Assembly (NCBI GenBank): GCA_964649085.1
Contig: CAZYPN010000028.1
Location: 1 to 64,000, forward strand
Direction: 5' to 3'
DNA from: JADMJV01 sp964649085
Lineage (GTDB): Bacteria > Vulcanimicrobiota > Xenobia > Xenobiales > JADMJV01
Length of the DNA stretch: 64,000 bases
Below the pieces are notes generated by a model. The model saw only the letters and a list, made by a program, of their open reading frames with translations. It did not search any database and was not told the DNA's origin. The stretch's first letter is position 1; each line of letters begins with the position of its first letter. Positions 17,681 through 26,746 of the stretch are shown here, in pieces. Both the position numbers and the translations under genes were made by a program.

Positions 17681-19937
17681 GCCTGTGGACGCCATCGAAG
17701 AACTGCTGGGGCAGTGCCTGCAAGAGAAGGCCTCGGACCTGTTTGTGACGGTAGGCAAGCCGCCCGCTTTTCGAATCAACGGCGCACTGGTGACGCCGGA
17801 AGGCCCCCCGCTCGAGGCCGACACGCTGATGACCTTTCTGCGGCACGCCCTGCCCGTCAACCTGTTGGAGCGGTTTCTGGCCGAGGGCGAGCTGGACGTG
17901 GGCTATTCGCCACCAGCCCTGGCGAGCGCCCGCTTTCGCCTCAACCTGCACCGCCAGCGTGGCCAGCTGGCCATGGTGGCTCGGGCACTGCCCGGTGGCC
18001 ACCTGGAGCTGGCCCCGCTGGGCCTGCCCCCGGTGGTGGCCGAACTGGCCCTGCTGCCTCGCGGTTTGGTGCTGGTTACGGGGGCCACCGGTTCGGGCAA
18101 ATCGACCACCATGGCGGCCATGATTCACCAGCTGAACCGTCAGCGCCGGGTTCACATCGTGACCGTAGAGGACCCGATCGAGTTTCTGCACGAGGATCGC
18201 TGCGCCCGCATCACCCAACGCGAGGTGGGGCCGGATACCCGCTCGTTCGCGGCCGCACTGCGCACCGTGGTGCGCGAGAGCCCCGACGTGATCGTCATCG
18301 GCGAGATGCGCGATGCCGAAACGGTCGAAGTGGCCGTAGCCGCGGCCATGACCGGTCACCTGGTTCTGTCGACGCTGCATACCATCGACGCCACCCAATC
18401 GCTGCAACGCCTGCTGGGGCTGTTCCCCGAAGCACGCCGCCAGCAACTCTATCTGGACCTATCGCTGTGTTTGCAAGGCATCGTCAGTCAGCGCCTGCTG
18501 CCACGAGCTTCCGGCGAAGGCCGGGTGCTGGCCTGCGAGGTGCTACGCATCACTCCTGCCTCGGCCCAGCTGTTGCGCGAGGGGCGCATCGACGAGCTGA
18601 CCGACTTCATGAGAACCGCCCGCGATCCATCGATCGTGACCTTCAACCAGTCGCTGGTCCAGCTCTACCGGTCAGGCGCCATCGACCTGGATACGGGTCT
18701 GGCCTATTCCAACAATCCCGACGAGTTCCGCCTGGCCGCGGTCGGTATGCGCACCGGGGTGGATGGCCTGGGTGGCGAGGAAGACCAGCACGCGATGTTT
18801 CGCTCGGACATGCAGGCCCTGCTCGAACTGGCTCTGGAGCAAGGGGCTTCGGACGTGCACCTTTCGGTGGGTCGACCGCCAATCTTTCGAGTGGGTGGCC
18901 GCCTGCATCGCATCGGCGAGGAACCCCTGGGCCCCGGCGATGTGCGCTGGCTGCTGTTCTCGATTCTCAGCGGCCGCCAGCGCAGCCATTTCGAGCTGGA
19001 AAAAGAGCTGGACTTCTCACTACGCCTTGAGTCCGGCGCTCGCTTCCGGGTGAACGCCTACTATCAGCGCGGGCATATGGCCGTAGCACTTCGCTCGATC
19101 GCTTCGCGCATCCCCACCCCTGAAGAGCTGCACCTGCCAAGAGCCTTGACGGGGCTGCTGGAGCGCACCCAGGGACTGATCCTGGTGGTGGGTCCGACCG
19201 GTTCGGGCAAAACCACCACCGTGGCCAGCCTGGTAGAGCAAATCAACCAGCAGCGGGCCTGTCACATTCTGACTATCGAAGATCCCATTGAATACTCTTA
19301 TTCCAGCGCCCAGGCCACCATCGACCAGCGCGAAGTGTATTCCGACACCAAAAGCTTTCTGCACGCCCTGAAGTACATCTTGCGCCAGGACCCCGACGTG
19401 ATCGTGGTGGGCGAAATGCGCGACCAGGAAACCATTGCGGCCGTGCTTACCGCGGCCGAAACTGGCCATCTGGTCTTTGCCACCCTGCACACCAACGACT
19501 CGGCCACCACCATCGACCGCATCGTGGACGTCTTTCCCAGCCATCAACAAGCGCAGATCCGCCTGCAGTTGGCGGCCTGCCTGCTGGCGGTGGTGTCGCA
19601 GCGACTGGTGACCTGTAAAGAAGGCGAAGAGCGGGTGGCGGCCTTTGAACTGCTGCTGGCCAACAATCCCGTACGGGCTCTGATTCGCGAAGGCAAAACC
19701 CACCAGATCGGCAACGTCTTGTCGACCTCAAGCGGCATTGGCATGGTAACCCTTGATCGCAGCCTGCAAGAGTTGGTGCAGAAAGGGCTGGTAGAGGCCA
19801 ACGAGGCGGCCCGCTATATGACCATGCCCGACACGGTGCGCAAACCGCTTGCGGCGGCACCCCCCACCTTGGCGGAAGAGCCACCCCCCGCCAACCCACC
19901 CTCGCTACCCAGCAAGAAGAGCTGGTTCCAGCGATAA
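17673..19937 (+). CDS. Tandem PilT-PilT fusion: twitching-motility ATPase with two complete ATPase units
   Basis: 754 residues holding two full PilT-like units. Unit 1 (about 5-345): N-terminal PAS-like part SDLFVTVGKPPAFRINGAL, Walker A GATGSGKST (137-145), Asp box VTVEDPIEF, Walker B VIVIGEMRD, His box LSTLHTID. Unit 2 (about 380-725): SDVHLSVGRPPIFRVGGRL, Walker A GPTGSGKTT (507-515), LTIEDPIEY, VIVVGEMRD, FATLHTND, and NPVRALIREGKTHQI, which matches PilT's AIRNLIRE retraction motif. Proline-rich tail. PilT normally is about 350 residues and hexameric, so this would build a six-domain ring from three chains. Start is TTG 17673 or GTG 17685. No pilin or PilB gene is nearby, so it is probably the retraction motor of a type IV pilus encoded elsewhere. 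Confidence 0.92.
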   Translation: MSRPVDAIEELLGQCLQEKASDLFVTVGKPPAFRINGALVTPEGPPLEADTLMTFLRHALPVNLLERFLAEGELDVGYSPPALASARFRLNLHRQRGQLAMVARALPGGHLELAPLGLPPVVAELALLPRGLVLVTGATGSGKSTTMAAMIHQLNRQRRVHIVTVEDPIEFLHEDRCARITQREVGPDTRSFAAALRTVVRESPDVIVIGEMRDAETVEVAVAAAMTGHLVLSTLHTIDATQSLQRLLGLFPEARRQQLYLDLSLCLQGIVSQRLLPRASGEGRVLACEVLRITPASAQLLREGRIDELTDFMRTARDPSIVTFNQSLVQLYRSGAIDLDTGLAYSNNPDEFRLAAVGMRTGVDGLGGEEDQHAMFRSDMQALLELALEQGASDVHLSVGRPPIFRVGGRLHRIGEEPLGPGDVRWLLFSILSGRQRSHFELEKELDFSLRLESGARFRVNAYYQRGHMAVALRSIASRIPTPEELHLPRALTGLLERTQGLILVVGPTGSGKTTTVASLVEQINQQRACHILTIEDPIEYSYSSAQATIDQREVYSDTKSFLHALKYILRQDPDVIVVGEMRDQETIAAVLTAAETGHLVFATLHTNDSATTIDRIVDVFPSHQQAQIRLQLAACLLAVVSQRLVTCKEGEERVAAFELLLANNPVRALIREGKTHQIGNVLSTSSGIGMVTLDRSLQELVQKGLVEANEAARYMTMPDTVRKPLAAAPPTLAEEPPPANPPSLPSKKSWFQR

Positions 19938-19965
19938 ATCCGTGGATATCAGGCTTGACTTCCTG

Positions 19966-19991
19966 CTTACTAAGAGCAGCCTTCGAGTAAG
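19966..19991. terminator. Possible bidirectional hairpin between convergent genes
   Basis: CTTACT (19966-19971) pairs with AGTAAG (19986-19991) around a 14-nt loop in the 66-bp gap between the convergent pilT fusion and deacetylase genes. No strong T-run on either strand. Confidence 0.3.
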
Positions 19992-20003
19992 GCGGTGTGT
20001 TGT

Positions 20004-20900
20004 TCAGGCCCTGGAAACCGCCTCGTAAATATCGCGGGCCAGCGCCACCGTGCGGGCCTGGATGCGAGCAGTGTGCTCGATGGGGACGGCATAGCCTCCG
20101 GCCATCGTAATCACCACCGGCAGGTTGCGTCCAAAGCACCCCTCGAGAACCCGGCGGTCGCGCCGGGCCAGGCCCTCTTCGCTGAGCCCCAACCGCCCCA
20201 GCCGATCGCCACGATAGGGATCGGCACCGGCCAGGTAGATCACCAGCTGGGGCTGCCACTGCCACACCCGCTCCAGGCCCACTTCCAGAATGGCCAGATA
20301 CTCTTCATCCTGGCAGCCATCGGGAAGCTCCAGATCGCAGTCGCTTTGCTCTTTGTGGAAAGGATAGTTGTGTTGTCCGTGCAGGCTGAGCGTATACAGC
20401 CGGGGGTCGTGCCGAGCCAGAGCGGCGGTGCCGTTGCCCTGATGCACGTCCAGATCGACAAAGGCCACCCGCAACCCCAAGGCTCGCGCGGCCACCACCC
20501 CATCGTTGAACAGGCAAAAGCCCTCGCCCCGGTCGGCAAAGGCGTGGTGGGTGCCGCCGGCCAGGTTGGCCGCGCACCTGGGGCCCGCCTCGGCAACCAC
20601 GTACCGAGCCGCAGCCAGCGTGGCCCCCACCGAGCGCAGCGAGCGTTGCACCAGCTGGGGGCTCCAGGGAAATCCCAAGCGCCGCTGCTCCATGCGATCG
20701 AGCTGTCCGTTCAGGGCCTTGTCCACATACCCGGGGTCGTGGGCCCGGCACAGGTCCTCGGCGGTAGCGGCCGGAGCCTCGTGCAGTTCGATACCCGGTA
20801 GCTGCTCGACATACTGGCGCAACAGAGCATAGCGTTGCATGGGAAAGCGATGGCCCTGGGGCAGGGGCAGAACATAGTGATCGCTGGTGTAGCAGCGCAT
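20004..20900 (-). CDS. Histone deacetylase-like / AcuC-family deacetylase
   Basis: 298 residues. The arginase/deacetylase fold is shown by GGTHHAFADRGEGFCLFND (H118, H119 proton relay), VDLDVHQGNGT (zinc ligands D151 and H153), LAGADPYRGDRLGRLGLS (zinc ligand D227) and the C-terminal MAGGYA with the catalytic-site Tyr. Probably removes acetyl groups from small amines or from acetyl-lysine. The ATG at 20900 lies 2 nt after the stop of the beta-CASP gene, so they form an operon; the longer frame to 21053 only overlaps that gene. Confidence 0.88.
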   Translation of the reverse strand: MRCYTSDHYVLPLPQGHRFPMQRYALLRQYVEQLPGIELHEAPAATAEDLCRAHDPGYVDKALNGQLDRMEQRRLGFPWSPQLVQRSLRSVGATLAAARYVVAEAGPRCAANLAGGTHHAFADRGEGFCLFNDGVVAARALGLRVAFVDLDVHQGNGTAALARHDPRLYTLSLHGQHNYPFHKEQSDCDLELPDGCQDEEYLAILEVGLERVWQWQPQLVIYLAGADPYRGDRLGRLGLSEEGLARRDRRVLEGCFGRNLPVVITMAGGYAVPIEHTARIQARTVALARDIYEAVSRA

Positions 20901-20902
20901 CT

Positions 20903-22300
20903 TCAATCGAGAACGACGATCTCCTGATAGCGGGGCACATAGGCCTGCCAACCGGGCCACTCGGCGATCCGTTGCTGCTGGGCCTGCAGCGCAGCGGGCT
21001 CGCCGTGCACCAGAAAAACACGCCGAGGAGCCTGAGGCAGGCGCTGCAGCCACTGATTGATCTGCACATAGTCGGCATGCCCCGAAAAGCCGTCCAACAC
21101 CTTGACCTGAGCCCTCACCGGCACTTCCTCACCGAGCAATTTTAGAGTGGGCTCGCCCTTCAGCAGCCGCCAACCCCGGCTACCCACGGCCTGAAAGCCC
21201 ACCAGCAACACCGTATTGTTGGGGTCGGGCAGATAGCGCAGCAAATGGTGCAGCACCCGACCCCCGGTGGCCATGCCGCTGGCGGCAATGACCACAAAGG
21301 GTGGTTGGGCGCGCTGGATGGCCTTGGAATCGCTGATGGTCTCGCAAAACTTGAGTTTCTTGTAGTTCAGCAAGCCGCCCTTGAGCAAAGCCCGATCGCT
21401 GGCTTCCTCGTCATAGAGCTGGCGGTGCTTCTCGAATACGCGGGTAGCCTGGGTGGCCATGGGTGAATCGAGAAACACGGGCACTCGGGCGATTTCGCCT
21501 GCGGCATGCAGACTTTCCATCAGATACAGCAACTCCTGAGAGCGCTCTACGGCAAAGGCGGGGATCACCAGAATGCCTTTGCGCTTGACCGTGTCCTGAA
21601 TAATGGCCGCCAGCCGGGGACCCACCGGTTCGGGGTTGTGCTGACGGTCGCCGTAGGTGCTTTCCAACACCATGTAGTCGCAGGCCACCGGAGGGGAAGG
21701 GTCGCGCACAATGGGCGCGCCCTCGCGCCCCAAATCGCCCGACATCACCAGCTTGAGGGGCTTGCCTCCTCCATTTCGAGCCAGTTCCAGCTCGAGCCAG
21801 GCCGAACCCAAGATGTGTCCCGCCTCGTGAAACGTGGCGGTGATGCCCGGCAATACCTTGATTTTCTGGCCCAGCTCCACAGCTTCGAACAGGCGCAGGC
21901 TGTCCTGGGCATCCTGCTCGCTGTATAAGGGCTGGGGAGGATGATGGCGGGAAAGGCCGTGACGAGCCAGATAGGCGGCCTCCTCTTCCTGCAGCCGGGC
22001 CGAATCGGGCAGCAAAATCTCGCACAGCTGCTGGCTGGCTCGGGTGGTGAGAATCTTGCCGCGGAAGCCCTGACGATACAGGCACGGAATGTAGCCCGAA
22101 TGATCGACGTGAGCGTGAGTCAGCAGCATCTTCTGAAACTCCTGGGGAGGCCGCGGAAAGGGCTCCCAGTTGCGAGCTCTCAACTCTTTCTCGCCCTGGA
22201 AAAGCCCACAGTCGATCAGCAGCTTGCTGTCGCCCACCGTAAGCGCGTACTTGCTGCCGGTAACGGTGCCGGCGGCACCCAGAAACTGCAGGCTGATCAT
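20903..22300 (-). CDS. MBL-fold beta-CASP ribonuclease-like protein (RNA-specificity domain)
   Basis: 465 residues. The metallo-beta-lactamase motif 2 is LLTHAHVDHSG (H62, H64, D66, H67); motif 3 lies at about 157 (FHEAGHILGSA); motif 4 Asp in VMSGDLGREG. The beta-CASP insert follows with LESTYGDRQHN, VIPAFAVERSQELLYLM, and the signature VIAASGMATGGRVLHHL; the terminal zinc-ligand His is in DGFSGHADYVQI. This is the YPL/CPSF73-like group found across bacteria and acts as an endo- or exoribonuclease. ATG 22300 overlaps by one base the stop of the upstream exported-protein gene (TGATG). Confidence 0.92.
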   Translation of the reverse strand: MISLQFLGAAGTVTGSKYALTVGDSKLLIDCGLFQGEKELRARNWEPFPRPPQEFQKMLLTHAHVDHSGYIPCLYRQGFRGKILTTRASQQLCEILLPDSARLQEEEAAYLARHGLSRHHPPQPLYSEQDAQDSLRLFEAVELGQKIKVLPGITATFHEAGHILGSAWLELELARNGGGKPLKLVMSGDLGREGAPIVRDPSPPVACDYMVLESTYGDRQHNPEPVGPRLAAIIQDTVKRKGILVIPAFAVERSQELLYLMESLHAAGEIARVPVFLDSPMATQATRVFEKHRQLYDEEASDRALLKGGLLNYKKLKFCETISDSKAIQRAQPPFVVIAASGMATGGRVLHHLLRYLPDPNNTVLLVGFQAVGSRGWRLLKGEPTLKLLGEEVPVRAQVKVLDGFSGHADYVQINQWLQRLPQAPRRVFLVHGEPAALQAQQQRIAEWPGWQAYVPRYQEIVVLD

Positions 22301-22758
22301 CAGGACTCCGAGGCCGGCAACAGAATGACTCGGCGCAGCTTGAGCTGTTCGCCCCGTCGGATGAATTCAAAGCGGCGGCGTGGCTCGCCAGGTTTTTCAA
22401 ACATCAACACCGGGCTGTAACGATGATCGTTGTAGGACATGGTCAGGCCCTTGGATTCCAGAAAGCCCGTCATGGTTTTTCCGCCGCGTTCGAGCGTGCC
22501 CACCACCTGGCTCTTCAGAAAGAGCATCTTGGCCTGCTCTTGCTGATCCTTACCGACCATCGTGCCTGGCTTGAACAGCGAAGCGATATCGATGGGCTCC
22601 ACCTCGGGCATGATCTGAAAGGTGAACTCCTCCCACTCGACCTGCTCTGCCGTGCCCTGTCCGGAAAAAATCTGATTGGCCAACTGCACCAATTCATCGG
22701 CAGCGGGGTCGGCCCAAAGCAGTTGGGTCAGCAGCAGCATCAGCAAGAGGATTCTCAT
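22300..22758 (-). CDS. Exported hypothetical protein (outer-membrane lipoprotein-sorting-like pattern)
   Basis: 152 residues with a signal peptide (MRILLLMLLLTQLLWADP, cleavage near Ala-Asp). The mature part alternates beta strands: WEEFTFQIMPEVEPIDI, FLKSQVVGTLERGGKTMTGFLESKGLTMSYND, and RRRFEFIRRGEQLKLRRVILLP, which loosely recalls LolA-like half-barrels, but no signature is secure. First gene of the operon with the beta-CASP nuclease and deacetylase, divergent from the RibD-like gene. Confidence 0.5.
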   Translation of the reverse strand: MRILLLMLLLTQLLWADPAADELVQLANQIFSGQGTAEQVEWEEFTFQIMPEVEPIDIASLFKPGTMVGKDQQEQAKMLFLKSQVVGTLERGGKTMTGFLESKGLTMSYNDHRYSPVLMFEKPGEPRRRFEFIRRGEQLKLRRVILLPASES

Positions 22759-22795
22759 CGTAAGGGCTTCGTCTCGATACTTGAGAAATCTTCTC

Positions 22796-22824
22796 TTGGC
22801 AATAATTATATATTGTAGAATAAT
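22796..22824 (+). promoter_or_regulatory. Strong sigma70-like promoter, probably giving a leaderless mRNA
   Basis: TTGGCA (22796-22801) and AATAAT (22819-22824) are spaced by exactly 17 bp in an AT-rich island. Only 6 nt separate the -10 from the ATG at 22831, so transcription should start at or next to the A of the start codon. No Shine-Dalgarno precedes this gene, in agreement. Confidence 0.6.
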
Positions 22825-22830
22825 GCTCCG

Positions 22831-23361
22831 ATGACTACCGCACACGTCTTTATTGCCACCAGTCTCGACGGCTTCATCGCCCGACCCGACGGTTCCATCG
22901 ACTGGCTCTTGCAGCGTGACAGCGCTGGCGAAGACCACGGCTATGCGGCTTTCATCGCCGACAAGGAGCGCATCGTGATGGGTCGAGGAAGCTACGAAAA
23001 GGTGTTGAGTTTCGACCCCTGGCCCTACGACCGTCCCGTGCTGGTGATGTCGCGACGGCCCACCGATATACCCCCTCGACTTCAGGGCCGGGTGAGCGTT
23101 TGCGCGCTCAGCCCGCGGCAGATGATGGCCGAACTGCACGCCCAGGGGGTGGCCCGCATCTATCTGGACGGAGGCCAGCTGGTGCAGTCTTTCCTGCGCG
23201 AAGGGCTGGTGACCGATCTGGTGATCACCACGGTGCCGGTGCTACTGGGCCAGGGACGGCCGCTCTTCGGACCCCTGCCTGGCGACCTGCCGCTGCAACT
23301 GGTGTCGTGTCGCAGCTTTGCTTCCGGAATGGTGCAATCCACCTATCGAGTTCAGCCTTGA
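22831..23361 (+). CDS. Dihydrofolate reductase-fold / RibD C-terminal-domain reductase
   Basis: 176 residues, the whole length being the RibD_C fold: HVFIATSLDGFIARPDGSIDWL at the N-terminus, RIVMGRGSYEKV and PVLVMSRRP in the NADPH-binding region, and ARIYLDGGQLVQSFLREGLVTDLVITTVPVLLGQGRPLF towards the C-terminus. These stand-alone proteins (YyaP/YwjB type) are NADPH reductases of unknown substrate. First gene of an operon with TetR and a desaturase; apparently leaderless. Confidence 0.88.
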   Translation: MTTAHVFIATSLDGFIARPDGSIDWLLQRDSAGEDHGYAAFIADKERIVMGRGSYEKVLSFDPWPYDRPVLVMSRRPTDIPPRLQGRVSVCALSPRQMMAELHAQGVARIYLDGGQLVQSFLREGLVTDLVITTVPVLLGQGRPLFGPLPGDLPLQLVSCRSFASGMVQSTYRVQP

Positions 23362-23885
23362 GCCGAGGGCGGGGCCGACCCCGGCGCGGCCAGGAACTGA
23401 AGCTGGAACAGATTCTGAAGGTGGCACTGTCGTTGTTGGACACCGATCAGCACCGGCTGACCATGCGGGCACTGGCCGAGCAACTGGGGGTGACTCCCAT
23501 GAGCCTGTATCATCATCTGAAGGGCCGAACGTCGCTATTGCTGGCGCTGGCCGAGCAGGTCTATGGTCAGGTGCTGGTGCAGGCCGAGGATCTTTGCTCG
23601 CTGATGATGGCCTACTACGATGCTGTCGGACGCCATCCTCAGCTCACTCTGGCACTCTTTGCCACCCCCGGGGCGGTAAGCGGGGTGACCTGGCACATCA
23701 GCGAGCGCGTGACCCAACTGTTGCAGGGGCGAGTGGCAGAGCCGCTGCTCTGGCGAGATATTCTCATCGACCATGCCCACGGAAGCGGACTGGCTCTGGC
23801 GGCAGCCGCAGCAGACCCGCTACGCACCGCAACCCTACGGGGGGAATACCGCAGGGCTTTGGAACAACTGTTGGCCACTCGTTGA
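23358..23885 (+). CDS. TetR-family transcriptional regulator
   Basis: 175 residues. The N-terminal HTH reads LKLEQILKVALSLLDTD, then LTMRALAEQLGVTPMSLYHHLKGRTSLLLAL, the classic TetR helix-turn-helix with 'LYHHLKGR' recognition end. The C-terminal part, with MMAYYDAVGRHPQLTLALF, suits a ligand-binding domain. TTG start at 23358 overlaps the stop of the reductase gene (TTGA). It probably controls its own operon, including the desaturase; the operator could be the AT-rich stretch at 22796-22824 (inference). Confidence 0.85.
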   Translation: MSRGRGRPRRGQELKLEQILKVALSLLDTDQHRLTMRALAEQLGVTPMSLYHHLKGRTSLLLALAEQVYGQVLVQAEDLCSLMMAYYDAVGRHPQLTLALFATPGAVSGVTWHISERVTQLLQGRVAEPLLWRDILIDHAHGSGLALAAAAADPLRTATLRGEYRRALEQLLATR

Positions 23886-23931
23886 GCGCAGTCAGGAAGG
23901 GGCGATCATACCCGGGCCAAAAGACTTCCCT

Positions 23932-24846
23932 GTGACCGAAGCCGAAACGCGGGCCTGGCTGAGCCAGGGTCTGGAAGAACCCCTGCGAGAACTGCGCCGC
24001 CTCAATGGCTGGTTGCGCGCGGGCGAATTCGTGGTCTTTGGCTCCTTGTGGGCTCTGGGTTTCCAACTCACCGCCTACGACGATGTGCGGCTGAAAGCGC
24101 TGGGCGTACTGCTGCTTTCGGTGGGCCTGAACGCTGGCGTGCTGTTGGTTCACGAGGGGATGCACGGGCTGCTGGGCCCGCGCCGAGTGAACCTGTGGCT
24201 GAGTCGTTTTTTGGCCGGCTGCATGTTTTGCTCTTTTACCGCCTATCGCAACATGCACACCCGCCACCACCAGCACCTGGGCGGAGCGGGCGACCCCGAC
24301 GACTATTACAACTACACCCGATCGACCCGATTGGTGTTCCTGTTGCAGTATGTGCGTCTGCTGACCGGAACCTTTCTCTATCTGGTGCTGATGCCGCTGC
24401 TGGCCTGGCCCCGGCTCAGCCCTTCGGAACGCAAAGGCATGCTGTTGGAATATGCCCTGATGGCCAGCCTCTATATCCCCATCTTCTGCACGGTTCCGCT
24501 GGAGCGCCTGGCGGAGGTCTGGCTGACCCCCATTCTGGTGGTGGGCCTGTTTACCAACCTGCGCGGCCTGGTACAACACGGCCTCGGCGACCGACACACC
24601 CCGCTGCTGGCCAGTCGCTCGATCCATCCTCATCCGCTGGTGGCCTTCCTGCTGCTCAACGAAAATCTCCATCTGGAGCATCATCTGTTCCCGGAAATTC
24701 CCAGTTACAACTTGCCTCGGCTGCATCGGCTATTGAAGCCCAGGCTGAGTGGGTCGCTGGTAAGCCACAGCTATATGGAAGTGCTGTGGGGCTTTCTCAG
24801 GGCCACCCCACGACTGGACGAAACACCGGTGGGGTCGAAACTCTGA
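23932..24846 (+). CDS. Membrane fatty-acid desaturase-family protein
   Basis: About 304 residues from GTG 23932; the frame is open to 23773, but that part overlaps tetR. Three histidine boxes for the di-iron site are present: HEGMH (about 74-78), HTRHHQH (about 109-115) and HLEHH (about 250-254). They are separated by pairs of hydrophobic segments, the standard desaturase/hydroxylase topology. Could be an acyl-lipid desaturase or a carotenoid/sphingolipid hydroxylase; the sequence does not decide. Third gene of the operon, followed 2 nt later by the ABC ATPase gene. Confidence 0.85.
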   Translation: MTEAETRAWLSQGLEEPLRELRRLNGWLRAGEFVVFGSLWALGFQLTAYDDVRLKALGVLLLSVGLNAGVLLVHEGMHGLLGPRRVNLWLSRFLAGCMFCSFTAYRNMHTRHHQHLGGAGDPDDYYNYTRSTRLVFLLQYVRLLTGTFLYLVLMPLLAWPRLSPSERKGMLLEYALMASLYIPIFCTVPLERLAEVWLTPILVVGLFTNLRGLVQHGLGDRHTPLLASRSIHPHPLVAFLLLNENLHLEHHLFPEIPSYNLPRLHRLLKPRLSGSLVSHSYMEVLWGFLRATPRLDETPVGSKL

Positions 24847-24848
24847 AC

Positions 24849-25508
24849 ATGCCCTTGCTAGAACTCAAAGCCTTACGCAAAAGCTACCTCAGCCCCGAAG
24901 GCACGCGCTGTGAAGTATTGGACGTGCCTGAATTCCAACTCGAGGAGGGCCAGGAGTGCGCCCTGGAAGGTTCCAGCGGAAGCGGAAAGACCACGCTGCT
25001 CCACTTGATCGCCGGTCTGATCTTGCCCGACCAGGGTCAGGTGCTGCTGGAAGGAGAAGACCTGTGCACCCTGAGCGAAGCGCGCCGCGACCGCCGGCGA
25101 GCCGAGAAAATCGGGTACGTGTTTCAGGCTTTCCATTTGCTGCCCAGCCTGTCGGCCGAAGAGAACGTCTTGCTGGGTATGCTCCGGCCCGATCCTGAAC
25201 GGGCCCGCCAATTGCTGGCCCGGGTGGGGCTGGAGCACCGCCTGCGCCACCGACCCCAACAGCTCTCGATCGGTCAGCGCCAGCGGGTTGCCGTGGCCCG
25301 GTCCCTGGTCAATCGACCCCGACTTTTGCTGGCCGATGAACCGACGGGCAACCTGGACCGCCGCAGCGCCGACGAAGTGATGGTGCTGCTTCGCGAGGTG
25401 TGCGCCGAATTTGGGGCAGCGCTGCTGCTGGTGAGTCACGATCGCCAGATGATCGACCGTTTTGCACGTGTCGTACCCTTACGGGACATCAATCGGGTGG
25501 CTTCATGA
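24849..25508 (+). CDS. ABC transporter ATPase, LolD/MacB-type
   Basis: 219 residues. Walker A GSSGSGKTT (41-49), Q-loop VFQAFHLLPSLSAEENV, signature LSIGQRQRVAVARSLV (about 139) and Walker B LLLADEPTGNLD, where the GNLD is typical of the FtsE/LolD/MacB group; H-loop in LLVSHDR. Start ATG 24849; ATGA overlap with the permease gene. The signature has Ile in place of the common Ser (LSIGQ rather than LSGGQ), a modest deviation. It powers the FtsX-like permease encoded next. Confidence 0.92.
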   Translation: MPLLELKALRKSYLSPEGTRCEVLDVPEFQLEEGQECALEGSSGSGKTTLLHLIAGLILPDQGQVLLEGEDLCTLSEARRDRRRAEKIGYVFQAFHLLPSLSAEENVLLGMLRPDPERARQLLARVGLEHRLRHRPQQLSIGQRQRVAVARSLVNRPRLLLADEPTGNLDRRSADEVMVLLREVCAEFGAALLLVSHDRQMIDRFARVVPLRDINRVAS

Positions 25509-26746
25509 GACTGTTGACCTTAGCCTGGAAAAACTTGCGGTATTACCTGCTGTCTACCGTGATCACCAGCGGTGTGGCAGCACTGGCCGTGGGGCTGGTC
25601 ATGGCTATTTTTGCCATTCACGCCCAGGCCTACCGCGCCTTTACCTCGGGGGCACCGGGCTACGATGCCGTGCTGGGGGCTCGTGGCAGCCCTCTGCAGC
25701 TGGTGCTCAACTGTGTCTTTCATCTGGAGACGTCACCGGGCAACATTCCCTGGAGCCTGTATCAATCGCTGCAGAACAACCCCTCGGTGCGAAGAGCCGT
25801 GCCGCTGGCCATGGGCGACAACTACCACGGCTTTCGCATCGTGGGCACCACCCCCGAGTTCTTCAGTGACCCGCCGGCCGACGGGCTCAAGCCTCGGGTA
25901 AAACCCGGGGGCCGGTTCTTCGATGGCCTGCGCAAAGAGGCCATCGTCGGCAGCTTTGCAGCCCAACAAACCGGGCTGAAGCCAGGCTCGCGCTTGCATC
26001 CCTACCATGGGCTGGCCTTCGACCCCTCGGCTCAACACGCCGAGGAGTACCTGGTGGTGGGCGTGTTGCAGGCCACCAATACGCCGATCGACCGGGTGAT
26101 CTGGATACCCCTGGAGGGCGTGCTGCGCATGGAGGGCCACGTGCTGCGGGCCACCGGCAAGGAATACACCCCTCAGGCCGGTCAGGCCATTCCCGCCGAA
26201 CACAAGGAGCTCAGCGGGGTGTTGCTCGAGCTTTCCAGCCCCCAGGCAGGCTTTCAACTGGACCAGTTGATCAATCGCCAGGGCAAAGTCGCCACCCTGG
26301 CTTTCCCCATCGGCAGCATTGTGGCCCAAGTGTTTCACAAAATGGGTTGGGCGTTGGAAATCACGCGACTGATCGCCTATCTGGTGATGGTGGTCGCCGC
26401 CGCCTCGATTCTGGCCAGCCTGTACAACACGCTGCAAGAGCGTCAACGTGACTTCGCCATTTTGCGCGCCCTGGGGTGGACTCGCCTGGCCATTTTTCAG
26501 CTGCTGGTGCTGGAGTCCAGCCTGATCGGGGTGCTGGGTTCCGTGGGCGGCTATCTCGTGTATGCGCTGCTGGTGGGAGGGGCCGGATGGTTTGTGCGCA
26601 AGCAAACCGGAGTGTCTCTGGAAACGTTTCTCTTTCATCCGGTGCTTCTTCTGGCCCCCTGTGGGCTGATGGCGCTGGCAGCCGCCGCGGGGCTGATCCC
26701 CGCCTGGCGAGCCTATCGGGTTCCCGTGGCGGAGGTGCTGGGATGA
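25505..26746 (+). CDS. ABC transporter permease, FtsX/MacB family
   Basis: 413 residues. TM1 at about 13-37, a large periplasmic domain (about 40-270) and three C-terminal TM segments with the FtsX signature FAILRALGWTRLAIFQLLVLES between TM2 and TM3. This is the four-TM mechanotransmission topology of MacB/LolE-type permeases. ATGA overlaps on both sides. With the ATPase it would form a complex that moves or hands over a periplasmic or lipid substrate rather than import it. The downstream exported proteins may be partners or cargo. Confidence 0.9.
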   Translation: MRLLTLAWKNLRYYLLSTVITSGVAALAVGLVMAIFAIHAQAYRAFTSGAPGYDAVLGARGSPLQLVLNCVFHLETSPGNIPWSLYQSLQNNPSVRRAVPLAMGDNYHGFRIVGTTPEFFSDPPADGLKPRVKPGGRFFDGLRKEAIVGSFAAQQTGLKPGSRLHPYHGLAFDPSAQHAEEYLVVGVLQATNTPIDRVIWIPLEGVLRMEGHVLRATGKEYTPQAGQAIPAEHKELSGVLLELSSPQAGFQLDQLINRQGKVATLAFPIGSIVAQVFHKMGWALEITRLIAYLVMVVAAASILASLYNTLQERQRDFAILRALGWTRLAIFQLLVLESSLIGVLGSVGGYLVYALLVGGAGWFVRKQTGVSLETFLFHPVLLLAPCGLMALAAAAGLIPAWRAYRVPVAEVLG

